A stretch of DNA of 42,165 nucleotides from the NCBI GenBank assembly GCA_028280635.1, contig JANQLM010000105.1, forward strand, positions 1 to 42,165, in the 5' to 3' direction. Below are positions 24,595 through 33,067 of this stretch, one piece after another (position 1 is the stretch's first letter; each line of letters opens with the position of its first letter). The translations under genes and the position numbers were made by a program. This DNA comes from Halieaceae bacterium (GTDB lineage Bacteria; Pseudomonadota; Gammaproteobacteria; Pseudomonadales; Halieaceae). Under the pieces are notes generated by a model. That model ran no database searches. It had not been told where the DNA came from and saw only the letters and a program-made list of their open reading frames with translations.

Positions 24595-25097
24595 TCCAAC
24601 TTGCGATAGAAGCCCTCGAACCAGGGCTGCCAGTCGCCCGCCTCATCCTGCTGTTCAAAAAACTGCCGTACCCGGCCATCATCCAGGGGCGTCCAGGTGC
24701 CCCGGAAAGCCGCGGTCTGGCCGTTGGCGAGGTAGTAGATGCTGCCGTCCATCACCATGGAGCCATCCACCACACCGCCGGCGGTGTGAATAATGGAATT
24801 GCCGCTGTCCACCCAGTGCTGGTGCCATTGCCCGTCCGATGGGTTGAAGTAATTGATGCTGCTGCCGGTGCCGCCGCGGCTGCTCACCCACTCCTCAAGC
24901 AGCAGGCAGCCCTTGTCGCGGCTGCTGATGCGGTTCTCGCCGTAGCGTTGCGCACCCGCGGAGTCGGTGACTTCCCAGTGACCCAGCCAGAAGTCAAAGG
25001 CCCGGTGGGGACCCTCGCAGCTATAGCTGGGTATCGGTTGCGCCAGGGCCGGCAGGCTGAGACAGGTACCGCACAGTAGTATGAGGAGCGTTTTCAT
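24591..25097 (-). CDS. Secreted protein, calycin/DUF1579-like
   Basis: I place the start at ATG 25097: GGAGG lies upstream, and a signal peptide (MKTLLILLCGTCLSLPALA) begins exactly there. The longer frame from 25262 overlaps the DUF924 gene. The product is 168 residues. The mature part has FDFWLGHWEVTDSAG at its start, then several beta strands (GSSINYFNPSDGQWHQHWVD and GSMVMDGSIYYLANGQ), then a WFEGFYRKLD end. This is the pattern of small lipocalin-like barrels of the DUF1579 type, an assignment made by eye. Two Cys could pair. The start overlaps the upstream stop by 1 nt (TAATG). Confidence 0.8.
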   Translation of the reverse strand: MKTLLILLCGTCLSLPALAQPIPSYSCEGPHRAFDFWLGHWEVTDSAGAQRYGENRISSRDKGCLLLEEWVSSRGGTGSSINYFNPSDGQWHQHWVDSGNSIIHTAGGVVDGSMVMDGSIYYLANGQTAAFRGTWTPLDDGRVRQFFEQQDEAGDWQPWFEGFYRKLD

Positions 25098-25705
25098 TAG
25101 AATCCTCCGTGCTTTTCCAGATGTGCAAGCTCGTCTGGGCTGGAGTCCCGGCCCAGGATGGCATTGCGGTGGGGAAACCTCCCGAAGCGCTCGATTACGT
25201 CGTGGTGGGCGATCATGTAGCGCTGGAAGTTGGCTACCTGCGCCCGGGCTGGCGGTGGACACTCGGCCAGCAGGCGCTCGAAGCAGGCCACGCCCTCCCG
25301 CTGGGCGTCGATGTTCTCTGCATGTTCGAAGGGGGTATACAGGAATACCCGGTGGATGGTGGGCAGCGCCCGGTCAGCGCCGCTGGCGACGGCGTCACGG
25401 CTCAGCGCCAAGGCGGGGCCATCGCCGCTGAAGGCCCGCGGTTCGCCGCGGTAGATGTTACGAGTCAACTGGTCCAACAGCAGCACCAGGGCGATCAGGC
25501 CACCGTCCAGCGCGCGCCAGCGGTCCAGCCGGCCTGAAAGGGCGGCTTCGACGTCGGCACCGAAGTCGTTCCGGCAACTGGCATCCGTCTCGGCGCTGCC
25601 GCCGTACCAGAACCTGTTGCGGTCCTCGGCTGGCATGCCATTGGCATCCAGCGGCCCAAACCAGAACAGGTGCAAGGCGGTGATGCGGTCTGAGTCTTCC
25701 ATCAT
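25097..25705 (-). CDS. DUF924 family protein
   Basis: This encodes 202 residues, all helical, with the clear DUF924 signature. LFWFGPLD is near the start, then ALVLLLDQLTRNIYRGEPRAFSGD in the middle, VFLYTPFEHAEN, and FGRFPHRNAILGR near the end. The family resembles a TPR-like fold; its biochemical role is not established as far as I know. A second ATG follows the first directly. It is co-transcribed with the secreted calycin-like gene downstream. Cytoplasmic. Confidence 0.92.
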   Translation of the reverse strand: MMEDSDRITALHLFWFGPLDANGMPAEDRNRFWYGGSAETDASCRNDFGADVEAALSGRLDRWRALDGGLIALVLLLDQLTRNIYRGEPRAFSGDGPALALSRDAVASGADRALPTIHRVFLYTPFEHAENIDAQREGVACFERLLAECPPPARAQVANFQRYMIAHHDVIERFGRFPHRNAILGRDSSPDELAHLEKHGGF

Positions 25706-25772
25706 CTACAGCTTAGACGCTTTAGCTACGGCCACACCTCAGCGTTTTTTGACACGAGTCGTGCCCCGGCGC

Positions 25773-25801
25773 TTCATAGGGACCCGCCTTTGTTTTACAC
25801 T
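25773..25801 (+). promoter_or_regulatory. Probable sigma-70 promoter of the orphan parA
   Basis: TTCATA (25773-25778) and TACACT (25796-25801) are separated by 17 nt, each matching four of six consensus positions. They lie about 30 nt before the parA ATG at 25832, in the 126-nt gap after the divergent DUF924 gene. Confidence 0.45.
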
Positions 25802-25831
25802 CGATGACCTTTTCCGCGGAGGGCCCCGAGC

Positions 25832-26632
25832 ATGAAACGAGTCGTTTTCAACCAGAAAGGCGGTGTCGGCAAAACCAGTATCACCTGCAACCTGGCAGCG
25901 ATCGGGGCCGCCATGGGATTGCGCACGCTGGTGGTGGACCTGGACGTACAGGGCAACACCACGCATTACCTGGTGGGAGAGATCGACGCCGAGGCCTACC
26001 CGGCTGAGGCCCAGGGGGTGGCGGCGATGTTCAAGCAGACCGTGCGTTCCCGTAAGATGGCCAGCAACCCGGATGCCTTCGTCTGGGAAACACCCTACGA
26101 AAACCTCTACCTGATGCCTTCCAGCCCGGCGCTGACCACCATGGAGAAGGAACTGGAGTCGCGTTACAAAATTTACAAGCTGCGAGATGCGCTGGAAAAG
26201 CTCGACGAAGAGTACGACCGCATCTATATCGACACGCCGCCCAACTTCAACTTTTATAGCAAGTCAGCCCTGATTGCCGCCGATACTGTGGTGATACCCT
26301 TTGACTGTGACAGCTTCGCGCGCCAGTCACTGTACAGCTTGATGGACAACATCGTGGAGCTGCAGGAGGACCACAACCCCGACCTCGAGGTAGAAGGCAT
26401 CATCATCAACCAGTTCAACAGCCAGGCCCGGCTGCCGGGTGAACTGGTGGCGGAACTGGAAGAAGAGGGCATGCCGGTGTTCAACACCTACCTGAACACC
26501 TCCGTGAAGATGAAGGAATCACACCGGGAGCACCGGCCACTGATCGATCTGGCCCCCAGCCACAAGCTCACGGGTCAGTACCTGGAGCTGCACGAAGAAC
26601 TGGAAGCCACGGTTGCCCGGATTGCCGCCTAG
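25832..26632 (+). CDS. Orphan ParA-family ATPase
   Basis: This encodes 266 residues. A deviant Walker A motif near the N-terminus (NQKGGVGKTSIT, Lys9 and Lys14) is followed by VVDLDVQGNTTHYL and the Walker B segment IYIDTPPNFNFYS. VVIPFDCDSFARQS matches the ParA switch region. ParA/MinD-type ATPases dimerise on ATP and position DNA or protein cargo. No parB, parS-like repeat or plasmid gene is near, and the flanking genes are metabolic. It is therefore more likely a positioning factor for a protein complex than a partition protein. The stop is 18 nt from the convergent nitronate monooxygenase gene. Confidence 0.9.
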   Translation: MKRVVFNQKGGVGKTSITCNLAAIGAAMGLRTLVVDLDVQGNTTHYLVGEIDAEAYPAEAQGVAAMFKQTVRSRKMASNPDAFVWETPYENLYLMPSSPALTTMEKELESRYKIYKLRDALEKLDEEYDRIYIDTPPNFNFYSKSALIAADTVVIPFDCDSFARQSLYSLMDNIVELQEDHNPDLEVEGIIINQFNSQARLPGELVAELEEEGMPVFNTYLNTSVKMKESHREHRPLIDLAPSHKLTGQYLELHEELEATVARIAA

Positions 26633-26650
26633 GGCCGCGCCTCGCCGGCC

Positions 26651-27778
26651 TTAGGAATCTGGCAGCATCGAGGCGGCGCTGTCCACCGCCTCGACATACT
26701 CCTCCAGCAGCCGCTGCATGACGCCGCGGCAACTCTCCACCTGCTTGATCTGGCCGATGACCTGGCCACAGGGATTAAAAGCCACACTCTGGCAGTTGCC
26801 CTTGTCCGCGTAGGTGGAGGTGCGGCGCATGCCGTCCGAGGTCACCATTCCCTGTAAGGGCATGCCCAGCGGATCAGGCGTGTCTGGCCGCTCCCAGGCC
26901 TCGGTCCAGTCGTTGCGCACCATGCGGCAGGTTTTTCCGGTCCAGGACCGTGAGCGCACCGTATCGCCGCTGCCCGCCGCCAGCAGGGATTCCTTCTGGG
27001 CCGGTTGGGTGTGGGCTTCTTCCACGGTCAGCCACAGGGACCCGGTCCAGACACCGGCCGCGCCCATCGCCAGGGCGGCGGCAATTTGCCGGCCGTTGCC
27101 CACGCCGCCCGCCGCCAGGAAAGGCGTGTCGCCGATGGCGTCAATCATCTGTGGCCACAGCACGATGGAGCCGATCTCGCCGGTGTGTCCGCCGCCTTCA
27201 CCCCCCTGGCCGACCACAAAGTCCAGCCCGGCCTCCTTGTGCGCCACCGCCTGCTTGACCTTGCCGCACAGGGCACCGATCAGCCGACCGCTGTCCTGCA
27301 CCCTCTTGATCTTGTCCGCCGGTGGGGTGCCGAGGGCGTTGGCAATCAGCCGGCACCGGGGCCGTGTCAGGGCCTCTTCCAGCAGCGGTGTTGCCGTGGC
27401 CTCCGTCCAGCCCATCAGGCCCATGCTGGTGGTGCCGTCAGGCCATTCCGGCACGCCGGCATCGGCCAGCAGTTTCTGGGCAAAGTCGATGTGTTCCTGG
27501 GGCACCATGTCCCAGAGCTGCTTTTCCAGCTCCTCGGGGCTCATATCGCCCATGCCCTCGTACTTCTGTGGAATGACGATATCCACGCCGTATGGGTAGT
27601 CGCCGATCTGCTCGTCGATCCAGTCCAGTTCTTCCTTGAGTTGCTCGGGTGAGAAGCCTACCGCGCCCAGCACGCCAATACCGCCGGCCTTGCTCACCGC
27701 CACGACCACATCGCGGCAGTGGGTGAACGCGAATATCGGGTAGTCGATACCAAGTCGCTCGCACAGCACGTTTTTCAT
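26651..27778 (-). CDS. Nitronate monooxygenase family protein (FMN-dependent)
   Basis: Start ATG 27778, with GGAGGA about 6 nt upstream; the frame from 27802 starts in front of that site. The product is 375 residues and a TIM barrel of the 2-nitropropane dioxygenase/NMO family. N-terminal LGIDYPIFAFTHCRDVVVAVSKAGGIGVLG is typical, as are VGQGGEGGGHTGEIGS (flavin phosphate region with His), then TPFLAAGGVGNGRQIAAALAMGAAGVWTGSLWL. This subclass oxidises alkyl nitronates or acts as an enoyl/quinone-type oxidoreductase; the exact substrate is uncertain. Cytoplasmic. Confidence 0.9.
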   Translation of the reverse strand: MKNVLCERLGIDYPIFAFTHCRDVVVAVSKAGGIGVLGAVGFSPEQLKEELDWIDEQIGDYPYGVDIVIPQKYEGMGDMSPEELEKQLWDMVPQEHIDFAQKLLADAGVPEWPDGTTSMGLMGWTEATATPLLEEALTRPRCRLIANALGTPPADKIKRVQDSGRLIGALCGKVKQAVAHKEAGLDFVVGQGGEGGGHTGEIGSIVLWPQMIDAIGDTPFLAAGGVGNGRQIAAALAMGAAGVWTGSLWLTVEEAHTQPAQKESLLAAGSGDTVRSRSWTGKTCRMVRNDWTEAWERPDTPDPLGMPLQGMVTSDGMRRTSTYADKGNCQSVAFNPCGQVIGQIKQVESCRGVMQRLLEEYVEAVDSAASMLPDS

Positions 27779-27964
27779 GGGCGCTCCTCCACGCAATGCC
27801 ATGAGTATCCTCCGCCCCCGACCGCGCGGGCAATGTCCTGCGCCGCCAAGCGCCGCTGTCCAAATGAATCAGCGTTGCGACATAACCATATGAACATTGA
27901 GTATTTGTCAGTGCGGGGGGTGATTGCTTAGTCTCTTGCACTCTGGAAGGAGTGACCAGATACC

Positions 27965-28591
27965 GTGGAACTGGATTTCGACAGCATCAACGCCCAACTG
28001 CGCGACGCCGGCCCTGGCGAGATCGTGCGCTGGGCCCTGTCCCAGGGCCGGCCGACGATATCCACCACCAGTTTCGGCAAGAACGCCGCAGTCATGCTGC
28101 ACCTCGTCAGTGAGGTCGACAAGTCCGTGCCCACCATCTGGGTAGACACCGGTTACAACCTGCGCGATACCTACCTGGTAGCGGAAAAGCTGATGCGCGA
28201 GCTCGAGCTCAACATGCACATCTATTCCCCCAGCATGACATCCGAGCGCCGTAACGCCATCATGGGTGGCGTGCCCACCATCGAGGACGAAGAACTGCAC
28301 GCCGAGTTCACCCGCCAGGTGAAACTCGAACCTTTCCAGCGCGCGCTCAACGACCTCAAGCCGGAAATCTGGCTCACCGGCATCCGCAAGGAAGAGACGG
28401 AACACCGCCAGGGCCTGGACATTGTTACCATGGACGGTCGCGGCATCATCAAGGTCGCGCCGATCTTCTACTGGTCGGAGGCCGACGTCGAGGCCTACAT
28501 GGCGGAGCACCGGCTCCCCACCTGCCGCCACTACTTCGACCCCACCAAGGTCCACGACGGCCGCGAGTGCGGGCTGCACACTGCCGCCTAG
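27965..28591 (+). CDS. cysH: Phosphoadenylyl-sulfate (PAPS) reductase
   Basis: This enzyme reduces activated sulfate to sulfite in assimilation, using thioredoxin. The product is 208 residues, short against the roughly 244 of E. coli CysH. The GTG at 27965 is the first possible start because an in-frame stop lies four codons upstream; AAGGAG is 12 nt away, which is long. Motifs are TTSFGKNAAVMLHLV (PP-loop), VDTGYNLRDTYLVAE, WLTGIRKEETEHRQGL, and the catalytic Cys202 in RECGLH near the C-terminus. There is no paired-Cys Fe-S motif, which favours PAPS over APS as substrate. Confidence 0.94.
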   Translation: MELDFDSINAQLRDAGPGEIVRWALSQGRPTISTTSFGKNAAVMLHLVSEVDKSVPTIWVDTGYNLRDTYLVAEKLMRELELNMHIYSPSMTSERRNAIMGGVPTIEDEELHAEFTRQVKLEPFQRALNDLKPEIWLTGIRKEETEHRQGLDIVTMDGRGIIKVAPIFYWSEADVEAYMAEHRLPTCRHYFDPTKVHDGRECGLHTAA

Positions 28592-28783
28592 CACTTTTTT
28601 GCCTCGCAGCAGGCACGAGTTTTGTTGCTTTCATGTACTAGAGCTCCGCAATCCGGGCTCCGCCTGAGCTGGCCTTTCCCAGGGACGGGTTCACGGCGTG
28701 TCTGAAAATCCCCTCGCGTAGCGAAATGCCCCTCGGTCCAACTACTTTCGGAAGAACCTGGGGTGAGTGAAATGGGTAGGCAA

Positions 28784-28811
28784 TAAAAAAGCCGACTCAT
28801 AGTGAGTCGGC
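28784..28811 (-). terminator. Rho-independent terminator
   Basis: On the minus strand a perfect 9-bp stem (GCCGACTCA with TGAGTCGGC, 3-nt loop) is followed by six T residues. It lies about 50 nt after the stop of the 43-residue membrane-protein gene and fits it well. On the plus strand the stem is not followed by T residues. The 28592-28783 interval between cysH and this element shows no gene or clear motif. Confidence 0.9.
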
Positions 28812-28859
28812 CAGGAGGCTCAGGCCCATGAATTCTTTTGGAGTAGGGGACTCCTGCAG

Positions 28860-28991
28860 TCAGGGAGCGAAGAAGGTGACTCCCAGCGCCAGGCACAGGG
28901 AAAACCCGGCAAACATGGCAATAAAGACTCCCAGGCTCTTCAGGGTGCGAGCATCTTCCTGGGTGTCTTTCATCAGGATGTGTTGAGTCAT
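28860..28991 (-). CDS. Small single-pass membrane protein (43 residues)
   Basis: The chosen start is ATG 28991, preceded by AGAGGATAAAAAG; the longer frame to 29051 lacks such a site. The product has a charged N-terminal third (MKDTQEDARTLKSLG) and one membrane helix (VFIAMFAGFSLCLALGVTFFA). The dedicated terminator directly downstream and the good ribosome-binding site argue that it is real. Such miniproteins are often accessory subunits of respiratory or transport complexes, but nothing here names a partner. Confidence 0.75.
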   Translation of the reverse strand: MTQHILMKDTQEDARTLKSLGVFIAMFAGFSLCLALGVTFFAP

Positions 28992-29150
28992 CTTTTTATC
29001 CTCTTCGCCTGACTGCCAGACAAGCGTAGAAAAAACGACACCAGGTTGCATTGATGCAGGTCAACGGGGGGTGACACGGTGATCCCCGTCACGGTCCCTT
29101 GAGCGGCTGCAGGCAACAGCCCGCGGCTGCGATATACTTAGGGCAAGGGC

Positions 29151-30359
29151 GTGCACAATGTTGAATCACACGTGACAAAGCGCCGCGCTGGCGTGAACTT
29201 CTTCCGGGCCCTGCCGGGCCTGGCTGTGCTGTTACTGTGTGCCTGCGCCCACCAGGGCCCTGGCGCCCTCCCGCTCAGCAAGCTCCCATCAATTGATATG
29301 GACAGCGGCCCGCTCGCAGCGGAAGCCGCCCTGGCCTCGGTGTCCACGCCGCCCTTGCTGGAGCTGGACGGTGAAATGCGCGCCTTCGTTGATCGCTACG
29401 TGAAGGGTAACCAACGTCAGCGCCTGCAGACCCTGCATCGCAGCCTGCGCAGTTCGGCCTTTGTCGGGGTGGATTATGACCCTTCGGCCGACGGCACGGC
29501 GGCAGAGGTTTATCACTCCGGTGTGGCGAACTGCCTGAGCTATGCGCACCTGTTCGTGGCCATGGCCCGCTATGCGGGCCTGGATGCCCGCTACCTGTCT
29601 GTGTCCTTGCGTCCGGAATGGACGCGGCGCGGTGACCAGGTGGCGCTGCGGAAGCATGTGAACGTGGTGGTGCGCCTGCGCAACGGCGAAGAGTACGTGG
29701 TAGACATCGATCCGGTGTCCCGTGAGCGGGTGGCGTCGGCCAGGGTGCTGCGAGACAGGGAGGCCTTTGCGCTCTACCACGGCAACCGCGCCATGGAGGC
29801 CCTGTTCCTGGAGGACCGCGCTGCAGCTTATGCCGAAGCGGTGCAGGCTGTGGCCCTGGGGGGCAATATCGACTATCTGTGGGTCAACCTGGGAGCCATC
29901 TACCGAGGCGCTGGACAGGATGAGGCGGCAGAGGCCATGTACCGCAGGGCGCTGGCACTCAATCCCGACTCGCCCACGGCCATGAACAATCTGGCGGTGC
30001 TGTATGAAAGCCGCGGCCAGTTGGAGGAATCCCGGCGCTGGGAAGCGCGGGTGCGCGCGCGTCGCAACAGCAACCCGTTCTATCACTACTACCTGGGGGA
30101 GCTCGCCGAGGCCCAGGGTAATCACGAGCGTGCCCTGTCCCACTACCTCGATGCCATCGGCCTGCAAGCGGACGAGGCGGAATTCTATTTCCGCGTGGCT
30201 CGACTGTACCTTTCCATGCAGCGTCCGCAGGAAAGCCACAGCTATGCGGAGAAGGCCGTGTTGCATGCCCGGCTGGTCGGTGAGCGCAAGCAGTACCAGC
30301 AGTTCCTCGACCAATTGATCCGCGAGCACGTGGTCACCGCACAGCTCGACTCACAGTGA
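29151..30359 (+). CDS. Lipoprotein with transglutaminase-like and TPR domains
   Basis: This encodes up to 402 residues. The first start in frame is GTG 29151; GTG 29172 is an alternative because a TATACT element at 29133-29138 lies very close to the first. The signal (LAVLLLCAC) suggests lipidation at Cys32. Residues 75-190 look like a transglutaminase/cysteine-protease fold with a plausible triad: Cys128 (VANCLSYAH), His169 (RKHVNVVV) and Asp185/187 (VVDIDP). Residues 230-345 are TPR repeats (YLWVNLGAIYRGAGQDEAAEAMYRRALALNPDSPTAMNNLA-like spacing). It is likely an envelope protein acting on peptides or peptidoglycan-linked substrates; the activity is inferred only. Confidence 0.85.
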   Translation: MHNVESHVTKRRAGVNFFRALPGLAVLLLCACAHQGPGALPLSKLPSIDMDSGPLAAEAALASVSTPPLLELDGEMRAFVDRYVKGNQRQRLQTLHRSLRSSAFVGVDYDPSADGTAAEVYHSGVANCLSYAHLFVAMARYAGLDARYLSVSLRPEWTRRGDQVALRKHVNVVVRLRNGEEYVVDIDPVSRERVASARVLRDREAFALYHGNRAMEALFLEDRAAAYAEAVQAVALGGNIDYLWVNLGAIYRGAGQDEAAEAMYRRALALNPDSPTAMNNLAVLYESRGQLEESRRWEARVRARRNSNPFYHYYLGELAEAQGNHERALSHYLDAIGLQADEAEFYFRVARLYLSMQRPQESHSYAEKAVLHARLVGERKQYQQFLDQLIREHVVTAQLDSQ

Positions 30360-30417
30360 ACCGCGACTCGCCAAGCCGCGGGCGCCGTGGCATCATGCCG
30401 CCCGGTTTGCCAGGCAT

Positions 30418-30993
30418 ATGACAATGGATTTCCCGGCGGCGCAATGTGCGCGCACAGTTTCGCTGTTGTTCCTGATGGCCGTGCTGCTGACAGCTCAGGC
30501 CGCGGCTGATGAACGCTCGAGTTCCGGGCGCGAGACTCTGGATGCCAAGGTGGCTGATGCGCTGTCAGTCCTCGCGGAGAAGTCCCCGGAGAGTGTCGAG
30601 CTGCTGGCAAAGGCAGAAGCGGTGCTGGTGTTTCCCGATGTGGTAAAGGTGGGGTTTGGCATTGGCGGCGAATACGGCGAGGGTGCGCTGCAGGAAGGCA
30701 GTGAGACCGTTGCCTACTACTCGATCTCCGGCGCCTCCTTCGGCCTGCAGTTGGGCGCCCAGACCAAGACCCAGGTGATCCTGTTCATGAGCCGCTCGGC
30801 GTTGCGCAAGTTTCGCCGCAGCAAGGGCTGGGAAGCGGGCGTGGATGGCCGTATCGCCCTGGTGCAGGCCGGAGCCGGCGGCAGCCTGGACACTACGACC
30901 AGCCAGGCGCCCATCATCGGTTTCGTGTTTACCAATCGTGGCCTGATGTACAACCTCACCCTCGAAGGCAGCAAGATTACCCCCCTCGACTAG
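30418..30993 (+). CDS. SYLF/YSC84-domain secreted protein
   Basis: This encodes 191 residues. A signal peptide (LLFLMAVLLTAQAAA) is followed by the SYLF/Ysc84 lipid-binding domain: LLAKAEAVLVFPDVVKVGFGIGGEYGEG, then YYSISGASFGLQLGAQTKTQVILFMSRSAL, and a final LMYNLTLEGSKITPL. Bacterial members are periplasmic proteins of poorly known role, often stress-related. It stands 58 nt after the transglutaminase-like lipoprotein gene and could share its transcript. Confidence 0.9.
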   Translation: MTMDFPAAQCARTVSLLFLMAVLLTAQAAADERSSSGRETLDAKVADALSVLAEKSPESVELLAKAEAVLVFPDVVKVGFGIGGEYGEGALQEGSETVAYYSISGASFGLQLGAQTKTQVILFMSRSALRKFRRSKGWEAGVDGRIALVQAGAGGSLDTTTSQAPIIGFVFTNRGLMYNLTLEGSKITPLD

Positions 30994-31075
30994 GGTCCTG
31001 CTCGCGCGCCGGCGGGCTTGCCTTGGTGACCCCGGGGCAATCCGGTAAGCTTGCGCTTTTTCCCCCGGAGCTCCC

Positions 31076-32473
31076 ATGATCAACACCTCTGTCGCCGCCG
31101 TCCTGGGCGGTGAAATCGCTACTGGAGCGCAGCTTACAGTGCGCGGCTGGATTCGCAGCAAGCGCGATTCCAAGGCGGGTATTTCCTTCCTCGCCATCCA
31201 TGATGGCAGTTGCTTCGATCCGATCCAGGCCGTCGTTGCCTCGGAGCTGGCCAACTACGAAGATGAGGTGCTGCACATCACCACCGGTTGCGCGGTAGAA
31301 GTCAGCGGCGAGTTGGTCGAGTCACAGGGAAAGGGGCAGTCCTTGGAAATCCAGGCCAGTGCAGTCACCGTGATCGGCTGGGTGCAAGATGCCGAGTCCT
31401 ACCCCATCGCCAAGAAGCGCCACAGTTTTGAATACCTGCGTACCGTGGCCCACCTGCGACCGCGCACCAACACCTTCGGTGCCATCACCCGGGTGCGCAC
31501 GGTGCTGGCCCACGCCATTCACGATTATTTTTTCCAGAACGGTTTCCACTGGATCAACACCCCCATCATTACCGCCAGTGATTGTGAGGGTGCCGGCGAG
31601 TTATTCCGGGTCAGCACCCTGGACCTAGCCAACCTGCCGCGCTCGTCCGAGGGCGGCGTGGATTTCAGCGGCGATTTCTTCGGCGAGGAATCCTTCCTGA
31701 CCGTGTCGGGCCAGCTCAACGTCGAGGCCTATTGCCTGGCCATGAGCAAGGTTTACACCTTTGGGCCGACCTTCCGTGCCGAGAATTCCAATACCAGCCG
31801 CCACCTGGCGGAGTTCTGGATGGTGGAGCCGGAAATCGCCTTCGCGGATCTCAACCAACTGGCCGACCTCGCCGAGGACATGCTCAAGCACGTGTTCGCC
31901 GTGGTGCTGGCGCGCTGTGAGGACGACATGGCGTTTTTCGAACAGCGCATCGACAAGACGGCCATCACCCGTCTCCGCAGTGTGGTGGATTCCAGCTTCG
32001 AGCGTCTTGACTACGGCGAAGCGATCTCCATCCTGGAAAACTGCGGCGAGTCCTTTGAGTTCCCGGTGGCCTGGGGCAAGGACCTGCAGTCCGAGCACGA
32101 GCGCTACCTCGCCGAGACGCACGTCGGCAGGCCGGTGGTGGTAATGAACTACCCCAAGGAGATCAAGGCTTTCTACATGCGGCTTAACGACGATGGCAAG
32201 ACGGTGGCGGCCATGGACGTGCTGGCGCCGGGCATTGGCGAAATTATCGGCGGCAGCCAGCGCGAGGAGCGTCTCGACGTGCTCGAAGCCCGCATGGCGG
32301 AGCACGGCCTCGCCGGTGAGCTGGAGTGGTACCGGGACCTGCGGCGCTTCGGCAGCGTGCCCCACGCGGGGTTCGGCCTCGGCTTCGAGCGACTCCTCAA
32401 CTACATCACGGGCATGGAAAACATCCGCGATGCGATCCCCTTCCCGCGGACTCCGGGGAACGCGCACTTCTAG
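31076..32473 (+). CDS. asnS: Asparaginyl-tRNA synthetase
   Basis: This encodes 465 residues, the normal AsnRS length. It has an N-terminal OB-fold anticodon-binding domain ([25 protein letters not shown]). The class II catalytic core has motif 2, [25 protein letters not shown], near 225-250. Motif 3, [30 protein letters not shown], is at the C-terminus. The sequence [15 protein letters not shown] and the absence of the AspRS insertion domain separate it from AspRS. A CCGGAG site precedes the ATG. Cytoplasmic; charges tRNA-Asn directly. Confidence 0.98.
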   Translation: MINTSVAAVLGGEIATGAQLTVRGWIRSKRDSKAGISFLAIHDGSCFDPIQAVVASELANYEDEVLHITTGCAVEVSGELVESQGKGQSLEIQASAVTVIGWVQDAESYPIAKKRHSFEYLRTVAHLRPRTNTFGAITRVRTVLAHAIHDYFFQNGFHWINTPIITASDCEGAGELFRVSTLDLANLPRSSEGGVDFSGDFFGEESFLTVSGQLNVEAYCLAMSKVYTFGPTFRAENSNTSRHLAEFWMVEPEIAFADLNQLADLAEDMLKHVFAVVLARCEDDMAFFEQRIDKTAITRLRSVVDSSFERLDYGEAISILENCGESFEFPVAWGKDLQSEHERYLAETHVGRPVVVMNYPKEIKAFYMRLNDDGKTVAAMDVLAPGIGEIIGGSQREERLDVLEARMAEHGLAGELEWYRDLRRFGSVPHAGFGLGFERLLNYITGMENIRDAIPFPRTPGNAHF

Positions 32474-32647
32474 GTTTCTCCGTATGGCGCGGTCATAGCG
32501 GCGGCAAATCCTCCGTGAGCGACGCGAGTTGTGTGCAGCAATGGGCCGTATGTCAGGTCCAGCGCTCCGCTTCGGAGCCCGCGCGCACTTGACGACTTGT
32601 CAAGGGCGTTTATGGCTCAAAAGCGGGGCTTTCTGGTCCCAGGAGTC

Positions 32648-32697
32648 CCAATTCGGGGTGTTTTGTGAAGAATTACCCGAATTTGGTTATTTTTTGA
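32648..32697 (+). terminator. Possible terminator or attenuator hairpin downstream of asnS
   Basis: AATTCGGG (32650-32657) pairs with CCCGAATT (32676-32683) across an 18-nt loop, with two further pairs after a mismatch. It is followed by TTATTTTTTG. The AT-rich tail fits rho-independent termination on the plus strand, but the loop is long. It lies 180 nt after asnS and directly before the small gene at 32723, so it could act for either. The T-run abuts a TTGACC hexamer (32694-32699). Confidence 0.45.
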
Positions 32698-32722
32698 CCA
32701 GTTGCTGGGTCATACTGAATTT

Positions 32723-33067
32723 ATGGATGATCCCTGCTCACAGTCTCGAGGTGACACAATCCCCAGTGAAATGGAGATTGTGGATTGCTTTACCCGCCTG
32801 ATCTTCAATGCGGGGGACGAACTGGGCGCCGGTGACCGGACCATACTCGATACCCTGGTCCTGGTGGATTGCAATCTGGCGAACTGCCAGGACCCCGGTG
32901 AAGCCGGGGCCTACCTGCGTGAGCTGGGCGTCAGGGAGATGATTCGCCTGGTGCGCCAGGTGCAGGATCACTACCCGAACCCTGGCTCTCGCCCTGATCC
33001 GTCTCAGGGGGCGACACCGGCAGGAAAACAATCTCACGCTTCGCCGGGTCAGCCCGCTCGAGCCTGA
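32723..33067 (+). CDS. Small protein of unknown function overlapping the RNase II gene
   Basis: I prefer ATG 32723 (114 residues); another start lies 21 nt upstream. The first 80 residues look like a folded helical protein (EMEIVDCFTRLIFNAGDELG, ILDTLVLVDCNLANC, LRELGVREMIRLVRQVQDHY), with three Cys. The last 35 residues are Pro/Ser/Gln-rich. The 3' 137 nt are shared antisense with the end of the RNase II-family gene, in the disordered tail of both proteins. A TTGACC hexamer lies about 25 nt upstream. No family recognised. Confidence 0.55.
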   Translation: MDDPCSQSRGDTIPSEMEIVDCFTRLIFNAGDELGAGDRTILDTLVLVDCNLANCQDPGEAGAYLRELGVREMIRLVRQVQDHYPNPGSRPDPSQGATPAGKQSHASPGQPARA

